Shown here one piece after another: positions 1-6,960 of a stretch of 13,593 bases of DNA. Position 1 is the first letter of the stretch; every line of letters starts with the position of its first letter. Source of the stretch: an uncultured Subdoligranulum sp. Its GTDB lineage: Bacteria; Bacillota; Clostridia; Oscillospirales; Ruminococcaceae. Both the position numbers and the translations under genes were made by a program. The notes under the pieces were generated by a model. The model did not search any database. It was not told the origin of the DNA and saw only the letters and a list, made by a program, of their open reading frames with translations. Where the stretch lies: assembly GCA_904374465.1 (NCBI GenBank), contig CAJFFY010000047.1, positions 1 through 13,593 on the forward strand, given 5' to 3'.

Positions 1-163
1 CATTTATGAAAATCGTCGCTGGGACGAGATTCATCGTATAAAATTGTGAAAATCGGGTTGGTGGTCAATTCGTGGTCAGTCTACCGTGAACCACCGGGTG
101 ATGTGCCTGCTTTTTCACGTTATGCCGAGCAATTTCTTGCCGACTGCCTAACGTGCCACAGTT
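1..163. mobile_element. Probable edge of an integrated element (attachment-site flank)
   Basis: No gene is recognisable here. The stretch is AT-richer than its neighbours and full of short repeats: TGAAAATCG at 7-15 and 47-55, GTGGTCA at 61-67 and 72-78, and an inverted pair CACGTTA (116-122) / TAACGTG (149-155). Short direct repeats beside a tRNA-like sequence are typical of arm-type binding sites of tyrosine integrases at the ends of prophages and integrative elements. The tRNA gene on its right breaks off exactly at this boundary. The integrase itself is not in the window, so the element is inferred. The alternative is simple decay or rearrangement of the tRNA locus. Confidence 0.4.
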
Positions 164-202
164 GTCGGAGTCCAACGCTCTATCCAGCTGAGCTACGACC
201 GC
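164..202 (-). pseudogene. 5' half of tRNA-Arg (anticodon CCG), 3' half missing
   Basis: Read on the minus strand from 202, this gives acceptor strand GCGGTCG, TA, D-stem GCTC/GAGC with loop AGCTGGATA, then TTGGA and the anticodon loop CTCCGAC with anticodon CCG at 168-166. The expected TCCAA stem partner, T-arm and CGACCGC acceptor partner do not follow; what follows is unrelated sequence. A good promoter lies upstream at 239-267. The gene cannot give a normal tRNA from this window. A break at the anticodon loop fits integration at that known tRNA sublocation, but I cannot see the other end. CGG codons are common in the neighbouring genes, so another source of this tRNA is expected. Confidence 0.6.
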
Positions 203-238
203 ACATACTTTTGTTGTTCCTCTTGCGGGAACTAATAT

Positions 239-267
239 AGTATAGCAAACTTTTTGGAAAAATGCAA
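239..267 (-). promoter_or_regulatory. Promoter reading into the tRNA-Arg fragment
   Basis: On the minus strand, -35 TTGCAT (267-262), a 17-bp spacer and -10 TATACT (244-239) with an upstream TGC extension. It lies about 37 bp before the tRNA 5' end. It is nearly a mirror copy of the hydrolase promoter at 305-333. Confidence 0.6.
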
Positions 268-304
268 ATGGTTTTTTTGTCGCAAGCAGGGGGCCGGGGA
301 TTGA

Positions 305-333
305 TTGCACAATTTTTCCAACTTTGCTATACT
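305..333 (+). promoter_or_regulatory. Promoter of the alpha/beta hydrolase gene
   Basis: -35 TTGCAC (305-310), a 17-bp spacer and -10 TATACT (328-333) preceded by TGC. The start codon follows about 42 bp downstream. It shares the spacer pieces TTTTTCCAA and CTTTGC with the divergent tRNA promoter. Confidence 0.65.
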
Positions 334-375
334 ATGTACCGGAGCACTTGTCTGGCTCCAAACGAGGTGCATACA

Positions 376-1347
376 ATGAAAAAAAGTCATCTGGTGGCGG
401 CGGGGGCGGCAGTCTCCGCTGCGGCGGCCGCTTCGGTGTTGGGGGCGGCCTATGGCATTTATCGGTTCTGGTTCTACCATGCGGCTCAGCCGGAGGATAT
501 CTCCGCCGAGGAACTGTCCAAAACGCTGCCCTACGGCGATCAGCTGAAACAGGACGCCGAGGCCCTGGCTGCCGCGGCCTATGAGCCGGTGCAGATTACG
601 GCGGACGACGGCACGCTGCTGGCGGCGCGGTACTATCACCATGCCGACGGCGCCCCGGTGGCCATCATCTTTCACGGATACAAGGGCTTTGCCCGTCGGG
701 ACGGCATGGGCGGCTACACCCTGTGCAAACAGCTGGGCTACAACGTCCTGCTGCCCGACCAGCGCAGCCACGGCGCCAGCGGGGGACATACCATCACCAT
801 GGGCGTGAAGGAACGCTACGACTGCCGCGCCTGGGCCTACTGGGCCTACAAGCATTTCGGCCCCGACACGCCGCTGTTCCTGATGGGGGTGTCCATGGGC
901 GCTTCCACCGTGCTGCTGGCCAGCGGTCTGGACCTGCCCCGCAGCGTCAAGGGCATTATTGCAGACTGCGGCTACACCAGTCCCCACGACATCTGCCGCC
1001 GTGTGCTGGCCCAGACGGGGCATCATCTGCCGGTGGGGCCCATCTACACGGTGGGACGGCTGGGCACACTGCTCTTCGGGCACTTTGATCCCGAGGACGC
1101 CGACTGCCGCCAGGCGGTGGCCAAGACCCGGATTCCCATCCTGTTTTTGCACGGGGAGGCCGACGACTTTGTGCCCTGCGAGATGAGCCGGGAAAACTAC
1201 GACGCCTGCGCAGGCCGCAAAAAGCTGGTGACCATTCCCGGGGCCGGGCATGCGGTGGCCTACTACGTGGACATTCCCGCCTACCGGAAAGCCGTGACCG
1301 ACTTTTTGCAGGAATGCTTGCAAATCAGCGAAACCAACCAGAAGTGA
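376..1347 (+). CDS. Membrane-anchored alpha/beta hydrolase (serine hydrolase)
   Basis: A 323-residue protein. The start at 376 has an upstream GAGGTG and directly opens a signal-anchor (residues about 5-33, Ala/Gly-rich, then YGIYRFWF). The longer upstream frame would begin inside the promoter region. The catalytic machinery is visible: HG at the oxyanion strand (IIFHGYKG, about 98-104), nucleophile elbow GVSMG with Ser173, acid Asp263 in HGEADDFVP, and His292 in GAGHA. Such proteins cleave esters, thioesters or peptides of small substrates; the substrate cannot be read from sequence. The active domain probably faces outward from the membrane. The gene is monocistronic: own promoter upstream, strong terminator directly downstream, and a convergent lipase gene beyond it. 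Family call is confident; specific function is unknown. Confidence 0.88.
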   Translation: MKKSHLVAAGAAVSAAAAASVLGAAYGIYRFWFYHAAQPEDISAEELSKTLPYGDQLKQDAEALAAAAYEPVQITADDGTLLAARYYHHADGAPVAIIFHGYKGFARRDGMGGYTLCKQLGYNVLLPDQRSHGASGGHTITMGVKERYDCRAWAYWAYKHFGPDTPLFLMGVSMGASTVLLASGLDLPRSVKGIIADCGYTSPHDICRRVLAQTGHHLPVGPIYTVGRLGTLLFGHFDPEDADCRQAVAKTRIPILFLHGEADDFVPCEMSRENYDACAGRKKLVTIPGAGHAVAYYVDIPAYRKAVTDFLQECLQISETNQK

Positions 1348-1359
1348 TAGAACATAACA

Positions 1360-1398
1360 AGCGCCGGACACCGCGTTTTTACGGGGTCCGGCGCTTTT
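1360..1398. terminator. Intrinsic terminator between hydrolase and patatin genes
   Basis: Stem AGCGCCGGAC (1360-1369) pairs with GTCCGGCGCT (1386-1395), with an inner CCG/CGG pairing. It is followed by TTTT on the plus strand. It lies 12 nt after the hydrolase stop and 17 nt from the stop of the convergent patatin gene, so it may serve both. Confidence 0.8.
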
Positions 1399-1414
1399 CC
1401 TTATCCGTTTGGGG

Positions 1415-2287
1415 TTACCGTTCCAGGTAATCCAGCAGGTCGTCCAGGTGGTCGCGCATTTCCCGGCGGCCGCGGTTGTACAGTGCCAGCAGCTTGTCGG
1501 TGTCCTTTTCGAACCGGCCGATCTCCACCGGGTCGGCGGGGCGCAGTACAAAGATCTTGCCCGCTTCTTCCAGGGCGTCGATCTCCTCCATGAGGGCATT
1601 GTAGCGCACTTCCTGGGTGAGCAGGGTGGCGTAAAACAGCGTCCGCCGGCCGTAGAAATCATCGTACAGGTTGATCATCCGCTGGCTGGGCATGGTTTTG
1701 CGGAAGCCCTTTTGCCGGGTGGTGATGATGACGATTTTTTCGAAGCCTTCGGTCTGGGCCCAGTGCAGGGGGATGGGGCAGGAGCAGCCGCCGTCCAGGT
1801 AGCTGAATTTGCCCAGGTGCACCGGGGCGGACACCAGCGGCAGACTGGCCGAGGCCCGCACGGCGTCGAAGAAGTCGAAGTCGGTTTTGCCTTTTTCGAA
1901 GTAGGCAGGTTTGCCGGTCTGGACGCAGGTGGTGACGGCGACCATCCGCTGGCTGCCTTTATAAAAGGTATCGTAGTCAAAGGGAACCTGCTGGGGCAGG
2001 TCCCGCAGCATGAAGTTGAGTCCGAACAGACTGCCGCCCTTGACGGCGGCCATGGGCCCGAAGTAGCGGGGGTCGCGCCGGTAGCGCAGGTTGACGCTGG
2101 CCGACCGGCCCGGCTGATGGGCCACATAGTTGACGGCGTTGAGGGCGCCGGCGCTGACGCCGGCCACCGCGGGGAAGTAGAGGTCCCGTTCCATGAGGGC
2201 GTCCAGGGCGCCCGCCGTGTACAGACCGCGCAGCGAGCCGCCCTCCAACAGCAGAGCAGCGCTTTGCGGCATTGCAAAAGTTTCCAT
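1415..2287 (-). CDS. Patatin-like phospholipase / acyl hydrolase (YjjU-like)
   Basis: A 290-residue protein. The ATG at 2287 is preferred because AGGAGG sits 8 nt upstream; an in-frame ATG 54 nt further up has no such site and would cover the -35 element. Patatin hallmarks are in order: glycine-rich oxyanion loop LEGGSLRG (14-21), nucleophile elbow GVSAG with Ser45 (43-47), and the catalytic DGG with Asp165 (165-167), forming a Ser-Asp dyad. The region after about 180 resembles the C-terminal part of bacterial YjjU-type patatins. No signal peptide or membrane segment is visible, so it is probably cytosolic and acts on lipid acyl esters. It is monocistronic, divergent from aroD and convergent with the hydrolase. 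Substrate is unknown. Confidence 0.9.
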   Translation of the reverse strand: METFAMPQSAALLLEGGSLRGLYTAGALDALMERDLYFPAVAGVSAGALNAVNYVAHQPGRSASVNLRYRRDPRYFGPMAAVKGGSLFGLNFMLRDLPQQVPFDYDTFYKGSQRMVAVTTCVQTGKPAYFEKGKTDFDFFDAVRASASLPLVSAPVHLGKFSYLDGGCSCPIPLHWAQTEGFEKIVIITTRQKGFRKTMPSQRMINLYDDFYGRRTLFYATLLTQEVRYNALMEEIDALEEAGKIFVLRPADPVEIGRFEKDTDKLLALYNRGRREMRDHLDDLLDYLER

Positions 2288-2312
2288 AGAAAAATGCCTC
2301 CTGTGACTATCT

Positions 2313-2341
2313 ATTGTAGCGCGCCGGGGCGCAAAGGGCAA
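2313..2341 (-). promoter_or_regulatory. Promoter of the patatin-like gene
   Basis: On the minus strand, -35 TTGCCC (2341-2336), a 17-bp spacer and -10 TACAAT (2318-2313), 26 bp before the start codon. Confidence 0.6.
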
Positions 2342-2356
2342 GCGGCCCGGCGCGAA

Positions 2357-2385
2357 TTTACAGTTTTTTTAAATTGTGGTACAAT
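2357..2385 (+). promoter_or_regulatory. Promoter of aroD
   Basis: -35 TTTACA (2357-2362), a 17-bp spacer and -10 TACAAT (2380-2385) with a TGG extension. The aroD start lies 39 bp downstream. Confidence 0.65.
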
Positions 2386-2423
2386 ACAACAAAAAGCCGT
2401 CTGTACGACAAAGGAGCCCGCCC

Positions 2424-3149
2424 ATGCTGCATCTGAATGCCGATCATCCCCGAATCATTGTGCCGCTGTTTGCCCATACGCTGGACCAGCTGGAAGCCCA
2501 GGCCAAGGCCGCCCAGGAATCTCCCCAGGCCGACCTGGTGGAGCTGCGGCTGGACCCGCTGCGGCTGGACGATTGGCTCGGTGCCCTGGCCGGGGTGCGG
2601 ACCCTGGTGCAAAAGCCGCTGATTGTGACGATCCGCACCGCCCGGGAGGGGGGAGAGGTCGCCCTGGACGACGGCACCTACCGGGACGCCGGGCTGGCCC
2701 TGTTACAGCAGGGGGGCGTGGATGCCCTGGACATCCAGTGGCGCACCGACGCATCCGTCGTGCGCACGCTGCGGGATGCCGCCAAGCGGGCGGGCGCCGC
2801 GGCGCTGTTCAGCGAGCATCATTTTGACGGCACTCCGGACCGCCACGCCATGGTGGAGGCCCTGCACGGGATGCTGGACGCCGGGGCGGACATAGCCAAA
2901 CTGGCAGTGATGCCCCATAACCGTCAGGATGCGGCCAACCTGTTGTTGGCCACGGCGGAAGTGCACGATGCGCGCCCCGATGCCACACTGATTACCATGA
3001 GTATGGGCCGGGACGGCGCCGTGACCCGCTATTGCGGCGGGCCCTTCGGCAGCGCGGCCACCTTCGGGACCCTGTCGGCGGCCAGCGCTCCCGGCCAGCC
3101 GCCCGCTGCCCGGCTGCGGGAAAAGCTGCTGACGGCGGAGGATCTGTGA
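2424..3149 (+). CDS. aroD: Type I 3-dehydroquinate dehydratase
   Basis: A 241-residue protein that dehydrates 3-dehydroquinate to 3-dehydroshikimate (third step of the shikimate pathway, cytosol) through a Schiff-base lysine. The start at 2424 has AAGGAG 8 nt upstream; an in-frame ATG at 2376 falls inside the promoter. The family's active site is complete: VELRLD (39-44), Arg71 in TIRTAREGG, His132 in SEHHF, Schiff-base Lys159 in ADIAKLAVMP, Arg202 in GAVTRY, and Ser221/Gln225 in SAPGQ, matching Salmonella R82, H143, K170, R213, S232 and Q236. Length is normal for type I. No other shikimate gene is adjacent. The stop codon directly abuts a 26-bp palindrome that could form the mRNA 3' hairpin. 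Confidence 0.95.
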   Translation: MLHLNADHPRIIVPLFAHTLDQLEAQAKAAQESPQADLVELRLDPLRLDDWLGALAGVRTLVQKPLIVTIRTAREGGEVALDDGTYRDAGLALLQQGGVDALDIQWRTDASVVRTLRDAAKRAGAAALFSEHHFDGTPDRHAMVEALHGMLDAGADIAKLAVMPHNRQDAANLLLATAEVHDARPDATLITMSMGRDGAVTRYCGGPFGSAATFGTLSAASAPGQPPAARLREKLLTAEDL

Positions 3150-3175
3150 CCTACTTTCTTTGCAAAGAAAGTAGG
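3150..3175. repeat. Dispersed palindrome copy 1 (26 bp, perfect)
   Basis: Core TTTCTTTGCAAAGAAA with arms CCTAC and GTAGG gives a perfect 26-bp inverted repeat. It begins at the base after the aroD stop and is followed by the family tail CAAAGAAACTCTGAACC. The same core recurs at 8739, 9096 and 12284. Confidence 0.85.
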
Positions 3176-3631
3176 CAAAGAAACTCTGAACCGGGGGTAC
3201 TGAGTGGCAAGGGGAATACCCGCGCCGACGCCGGGAAATTGTTTGGTAGGTTCGTAGGGCGGGGATTCATCCCCACCAAACAACCGCACGGGATTTACAA
3301 AGGTTTGTGTGGTTGCAGGGGCCGGGTATATCCGGCCCGCCCGCGAAGGCGGGCGGGATTTCGGATCGGGAGCCCGGGTGAGCTCACACGGTGGACACGG
3401 GCGGTCCGGTTGCTAGAGCATGGCCCGCTGTGAGAAGCGAAAACCATCTCGGGCGACCTCCGCAAAGCCCCGGGGTTTCTTAAGGGGCCCGCAGGCCCCT
3501 TGAGCCGTGCCCCGCGCCTCGGAATTAGCGGCGGCTTTTTCGGTTCCTTTTTGGCCGGTCAAAAAGGAACATACCGCGAACCTCCCGGCCACTCCGGCTT
3601 TCTACCTTTATATATAGAGAGGACACAAACT
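3150..3631. repeat. Gene-free palindrome island between aroD and mnmE
   Basis: This stretch has no supportable gene but holds a chain of inverted repeats. Besides copy 1 of the dispersed palindrome these are a nested hairpin 3239-3283 (TTGTTTGGT/ACCAAACAA around GGGG/CCCC), GGGCCGG/CCGGCCC (3319-3338) running into CCCGCCCGC/GCGGGCGGG (3336-3357), a long imperfect hairpin 3383-3434 (CTCACA/TGTGAG and CGGGC/GCCCG), AAGGGGCC/GGCCCCTT (3482-3501), and GTTCCTTTTTG/CAAAAAGGAAC (3543-3570). The piece GGTTGCAGGGGCCGGGTAT near 3311 resembles the module at 8925 in the second island. The leader of mnmE (3571-3631) has a TATATA near 3609 but no convincing -35. Confidence 0.7.
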
Positions 3632-5023
3632 ATGGACCGTTTGGAACAAACCATCTGTGCGCTGGCCACCCCACCGGGGGAGGGCGGCATTGCGGTGATC
3701 CGGGTATCGGGCCCCGACGCCTACCCGATCGTCGAGAAAATCTTTGTGCCGGTGCGGGCCAATCGCCGGGTGGCGGACGCCAAAGGCTACACCGCCATGC
3801 TGGGGCATTATATCCTGCGGGGGGAGGAGATGGACGAAACGGTGGCACTGTTCTACCGGACGCCCCACTCCTACACCGGGGAGGACGTCATCGAGCTGTC
3901 GGTCCACGGCGGCACCGCCATGGCGGACGGTCTGTTGGAAGCGCTGGTGCTGGCGGGGGCTGCCCCGGCCGGGCCGGGGGAATTCACCCGCCGCGCCCTG
4001 GAACACGGCAAGCTGAGCCTGACCCAGGCCGAGGCCGTCATGGAGGTCATCGGCGCCAACGGACGGCAGGGGGCCGCCCTGGCCAAATCCGCCCTGGATG
4101 GCCGGCTGGCCCAACGGATCGGCACCATCCAGACGGCGCTGCAAAGCCTCAACGCCCACCTGACCGCCTGGGTGGATTACCCCGAGGAGGATGTGCCCGA
4201 ACTGTCCGACGCGGCGCTGACCGGCACGCTGGCCCTGCAAAAGCAGGAGCTGGACGACCTGATTGCCGGGTACGGCGCCGGGGCAGTTTTACGCCACGGG
4301 GTGGACTGCGTCCTGCTGGGACGCCCCAACGTGGGGAAGAGCACGCTTTTGAATCTATTGGCCGGGTTTGACCGGGCCATCGTGACGCCGGTGGCCGGCA
4401 CCACCCGGGACATTGTGGAGCAGGCCGTCCAGCTGGGGGAGATCCGGCTCAACCTCTTCGACACGGCGGGCGTGCGGGAGGTGGGCGCCGACGGCGACGC
4501 CATCGAGGCGGAGGGGATCCGCCGCAGCTGGAAGAAGCTGGACGAGGCCGGACTGGTATTGGCGGTTTTCGATGCCGCCCAGCCGCTGACCGAATCCGAC
4601 CTGGACATTGCCCGCCGCTGCCAGGGCCGCCCGGCGCTGGCCATCCTGAACAAACAGGACCTGGCCGAGGACACCGAGGCCGCCCGGCTGCAGCTGCAGC
4701 CCTATTTTAAAAAGGTATTGACCCTCTGCGCCAAAGATGCCGCCAGCCTGCAGCCCCTGTCGGCGGCGGTGGCGGAACTGCTGGGCACCGCCAAGCTGGA
4801 CCCCCGGGCGGGGCAGCTGTGCAGCGCCCGCCAGCTGGCCGCCGCCACCCGGGCCCGGGACGCCCTGGCCGAAGCCCTGCGCGCCGAAGCCGACGGGTTC
4901 GGGCTGGACGCGGTGGCGGTCTGCCTGACCGACGCCCTGCAGGCCCTGTGCGACCTGACCGGCGAGGACGCGGCCGACGCCACCATCGACGAGGTGTTCG
5001 AGACCTTCTGTGTGGGCAAATAA
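3632..5023 (+). CDS. mnmE: tRNA uridine-5-carboxymethylaminomethyl modification GTPase MnmE
   Basis: A 463-residue protein. With MnmG it installs the (carboxymethyl)aminomethyl group at C5 of wobble U34 in tRNAs reading split codon boxes. The start at 3632 follows GAGAGG and gives the standard opening MDRLEQTICALATPPGEGGI; the upstream extension comes from the repeat island. The N-terminal folate-binding domain is followed by the helical domain with an inserted G domain: P-loop GRPNVGKS (230-237), GTTRD switch I, DTAG (277-280) and NKQD (340-343). The C-terminus is CVGK, carrying the invariant catalytic Cys460. First gene of the mnmE-mnmG-rsmG run; mnmG begins 44 nt after its stop without a terminator. 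Length and all key residues are normal. Confidence 0.97.
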   Translation: MDRLEQTICALATPPGEGGIAVIRVSGPDAYPIVEKIFVPVRANRRVADAKGYTAMLGHYILRGEEMDETVALFYRTPHSYTGEDVIELSVHGGTAMADGLLEALVLAGAAPAGPGEFTRRALEHGKLSLTQAEAVMEVIGANGRQGAALAKSALDGRLAQRIGTIQTALQSLNAHLTAWVDYPEEDVPELSDAALTGTLALQKQELDDLIAGYGAGAVLRHGVDCVLLGRPNVGKSTLLNLLAGFDRAIVTPVAGTTRDIVEQAVQLGEIRLNLFDTAGVREVGADGDAIEAEGIRRSWKKLDEAGLVLAVFDAAQPLTESDLDIARRCQGRPALAILNKQDLAEDTEAARLQLQPYFKKVLTLCAKDAASLQPLSAAVAELLGTAKLDPRAGQLCSARQLAAATRARDALAEALRAEADGFGLDAVAVCLTDALQALCDLTGEDAADATIDEVFETFCVGK

Positions 5024-5067
5024 ACGGCGGGCCACGGTCCGCTTTGACGAGGGATAAGGAAACGTAT

Positions 5068-6960
5068 ATGGATATTTTAGGAAATTACGACGTCATTGTG
5101 GTGGGTGCGGGTCACGCCGGCATCGAGGCCGCCCACGCGGCGGCGGTGCTGGGTGCCCGGACCGCCGTCTTCACGCTGACGCTGGACTTCATCGGCAACA
5201 TGCCCTGCAACCCGTCCATCGGCGGCACGGCCAAGGGGCATCTGGTGCGGGAAGTGGACGCCCTGGGCGGCCTGATGGGCCTGGGCGCCGACGCCACCTT
5301 TTTGCAGAGCCGGATGCTCAACCGGGGCAAAGGTCCCGCCGTACACAGTCTGCGGGTGCAGACTGACCGCAAGCGGTACCATATGTGGATGAAGCACGCC
5401 CTGGAGAAAACCGCCAACCTGGACATCCACCAGGCCGAAATCGTGGGCGTGGACGTGCAGAACGGCAAGATCGTGGGCGTGCTCACGGCGCTGGGGGGCT
5501 ACTACGGCTGCAAGGCCTGCGTCATTGCCACCGGCACCACCCTGGGCGGCCGCATCTTTGTGGGAGAAGCCCACTACGACGGCGGCCCCGACGGTACCCA
5601 CGCCGCCACCGAGCTGACTCAGTCCCTGGTGGACCACGGCTTTACGCTGCGCCGGTTCAAGACCGGCACCCCCGCCCGGGTGCATCGCCGCAGCATTGAT
5701 TTCTCCAAACTGGAGTGCCAGCCCGGCGACCCCGACGAGCTGCTGCAGCCCTTCAGCTTTCTGACCCGGACGCCCATGCACAACAAGGTGGACTGCTACA
5801 TCGCCTACACCAACCCCGAAACCCACAAGGTCATTCTGGACAACCTGGACCGGTCCCCCCTCTATGGCGGCGACATCCAGGGCGTGGGGCCCCGGTACTG
5901 CCCTTCCATCGAGGATAAGGTGGTCCGCTTCAAGGACAAGCAGCGCCACCCCATCTTTGTGGAGCCCTGCGGCGAGGATACCGAGGAGATGTATCTGCAG
6001 GGACTTTCCTCCAGCCTGCCCGAAGCCGTGCAGAACGCCATGTACCGCACCATTGTCGGCTTTGAGCACCTGGAAATCATGCGCCCGGCCTACGCCATCG
6101 AGTACGACTGCGTGGACCCCACCACCCTGAAACCCACCCTGGAAAGCAAAGTGGTGGCGGGCATCTACGGCGCCGGACAGTTCAACGGCACTTCCGGCTA
6201 CGAGGAGGCCGCCGCCCAGGGTCTGCTGGCCGGGCTCAACGCCGCCCGCCACGCCCTGGGCAAATCCGAGCTGGTACTGGCCCGGCACACCAGCTACCTG
6301 GGCACCCTGGTGGACGACCTGGTGACCAAGGGCGTGCTGGACCCCTACCGCATGATGACCAGCCGCAGCGAATACCGTCTTTCTCTGCGGCAGGACAACG
6401 CCGACGAGCGCCTGACCCCCATCGGCCGGGAGTACGGCCTGGTGGACGACGAACGGTGGGCGGTCTTCTGCCATGATCGGGACATCAAACAGGCCGAGCT
6501 CAAGCGGCTGGAAACCACCCACATCAAGCTGGCCGACCTGCGGGCCGTGGTGCCGGAGGGCACCGCCCTGGGCGAGAGCGGCGGCACCGCCGCCGAGCTG
6601 ATGCGCCGCCCGGCCATCACCTACGAGCGGATTGCCGCGGTCATTGGCCGGGGCGAGGGCGTCACCCCCGCCATGGCCCAGCGCATCGAGACGGAAATCC
6701 GCTATGCCGGCTACATTGCCCGGGAGGAGCGGATCATCCGGGACATCCAGCGCCATGAAAACGTGCTGATTCCCGAGGACTTCGACTACGCTCCCCTCGA
6801 GACGATGACGCTGGAAGCCCGGGAGAAGCTCTCCAAAATCCGCCCGCGCACCCTGGCCCAGGCGGGACGCATCCCCGGGGTCTCCCCCAGCGATCTGTCC
6901 CAGCTGAGCATCGCCGTGCTGAAACACCGCGCCCAACAGAAAGAGGAACCCCATGATTGA
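5068..6960 (+). CDS. mnmG: tRNA uridine-5-carboxymethylaminomethyl modification FAD enzyme MnmG (GidA)
   Basis: A 630-residue FAD- and NADH-dependent partner of MnmE in wobble U34 modification. The start at 5068 has AAGGA upstream and opens with the Rossmann strand and GAGHAG (13-18). Cys47 in MPCNPSIGG and Cys278 in GPRYCPSIEDK match the two catalytic cysteines of the E. coli enzyme (C47, C277). The second family signature AGQFNGTSGYEEAAAQG begins near residue 369. The C-terminal helical region that binds MnmE and tRNA is present, so the protein is full length. It lies in an operon with mnmE; the last 8 nt overlap the start of rsmG, implying translational coupling. Long open frames on the opposite strand here are codon-bias shadows. 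Confidence 0.97.
   Translation: MDILGNYDVIVVGAGHAGIEAAHAAAVLGARTAVFTLTLDFIGNMPCNPSIGGTAKGHLVREVDALGGLMGLGADATFLQSRMLNRGKGPAVHSLRVQTDRKRYHMWMKHALEKTANLDIHQAEIVGVDVQNGKIVGVLTALGGYYGCKACVIATGTTLGGRIFVGEAHYDGGPDGTHAATELTQSLVDHGFTLRRFKTGTPARVHRRSIDFSKLECQPGDPDELLQPFSFLTRTPMHNKVDCYIAYTNPETHKVILDNLDRSPLYGGDIQGVGPRYCPSIEDKVVRFKDKQRHPIFVEPCGEDTEEMYLQGLSSSLPEAVQNAMYRTIVGFEHLEIMRPAYAIEYDCVDPTTLKPTLESKVVAGIYGAGQFNGTSGYEEAAAQGLLAGLNAARHALGKSELVLARHTSYLGTLVDDLVTKGVLDPYRMMTSRSEYRLSLRQDNADERLTPIGREYGLVDDERWAVFCHDRDIKQAELKRLETTHIKLADLRAVVPEGTALGESGGTAAELMRRPAITYERIAAVIGRGEGVTPAMAQRIETEIRYAGYIAREERIIRDIQRHENVLIPEDFDYAPLETMTLEAREKLSKIRPRTLAQAGRIPGVSPSDLSQLSIAVLKHRAQQKEEPHD

Noticed and set aside
1..170. Group I intron interrupting the tRNA-Arg anticodon loop
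   Set aside because: The position would fit, and GGTTCACGGTAGACTGACC faintly recalls the R element, but I could not find convincing P, Q or S elements or a P7 pairing, and no 3' exon is in the window.
232..1662. 476-codon open frame on the minus strand, antisense to the hydrolase
   Set aside because: It spans the hydrolase, a terminator and part of the patatin gene in another frame; no domain or ribosome site.
3032..3433. 133-codon open frame across the end of aroD and the repeat island
   Set aside because: Its second half translates palindromes (FLCKES-type peptides) and it has no ribosome binding site; repeat-derived noise.
3482..3501. Rho-independent terminator AAGGGGCC/GGCCCCTT
   Set aside because: The hairpin is good but is followed by GAGCC, not a T-tract; kept only as part of the repeat island.
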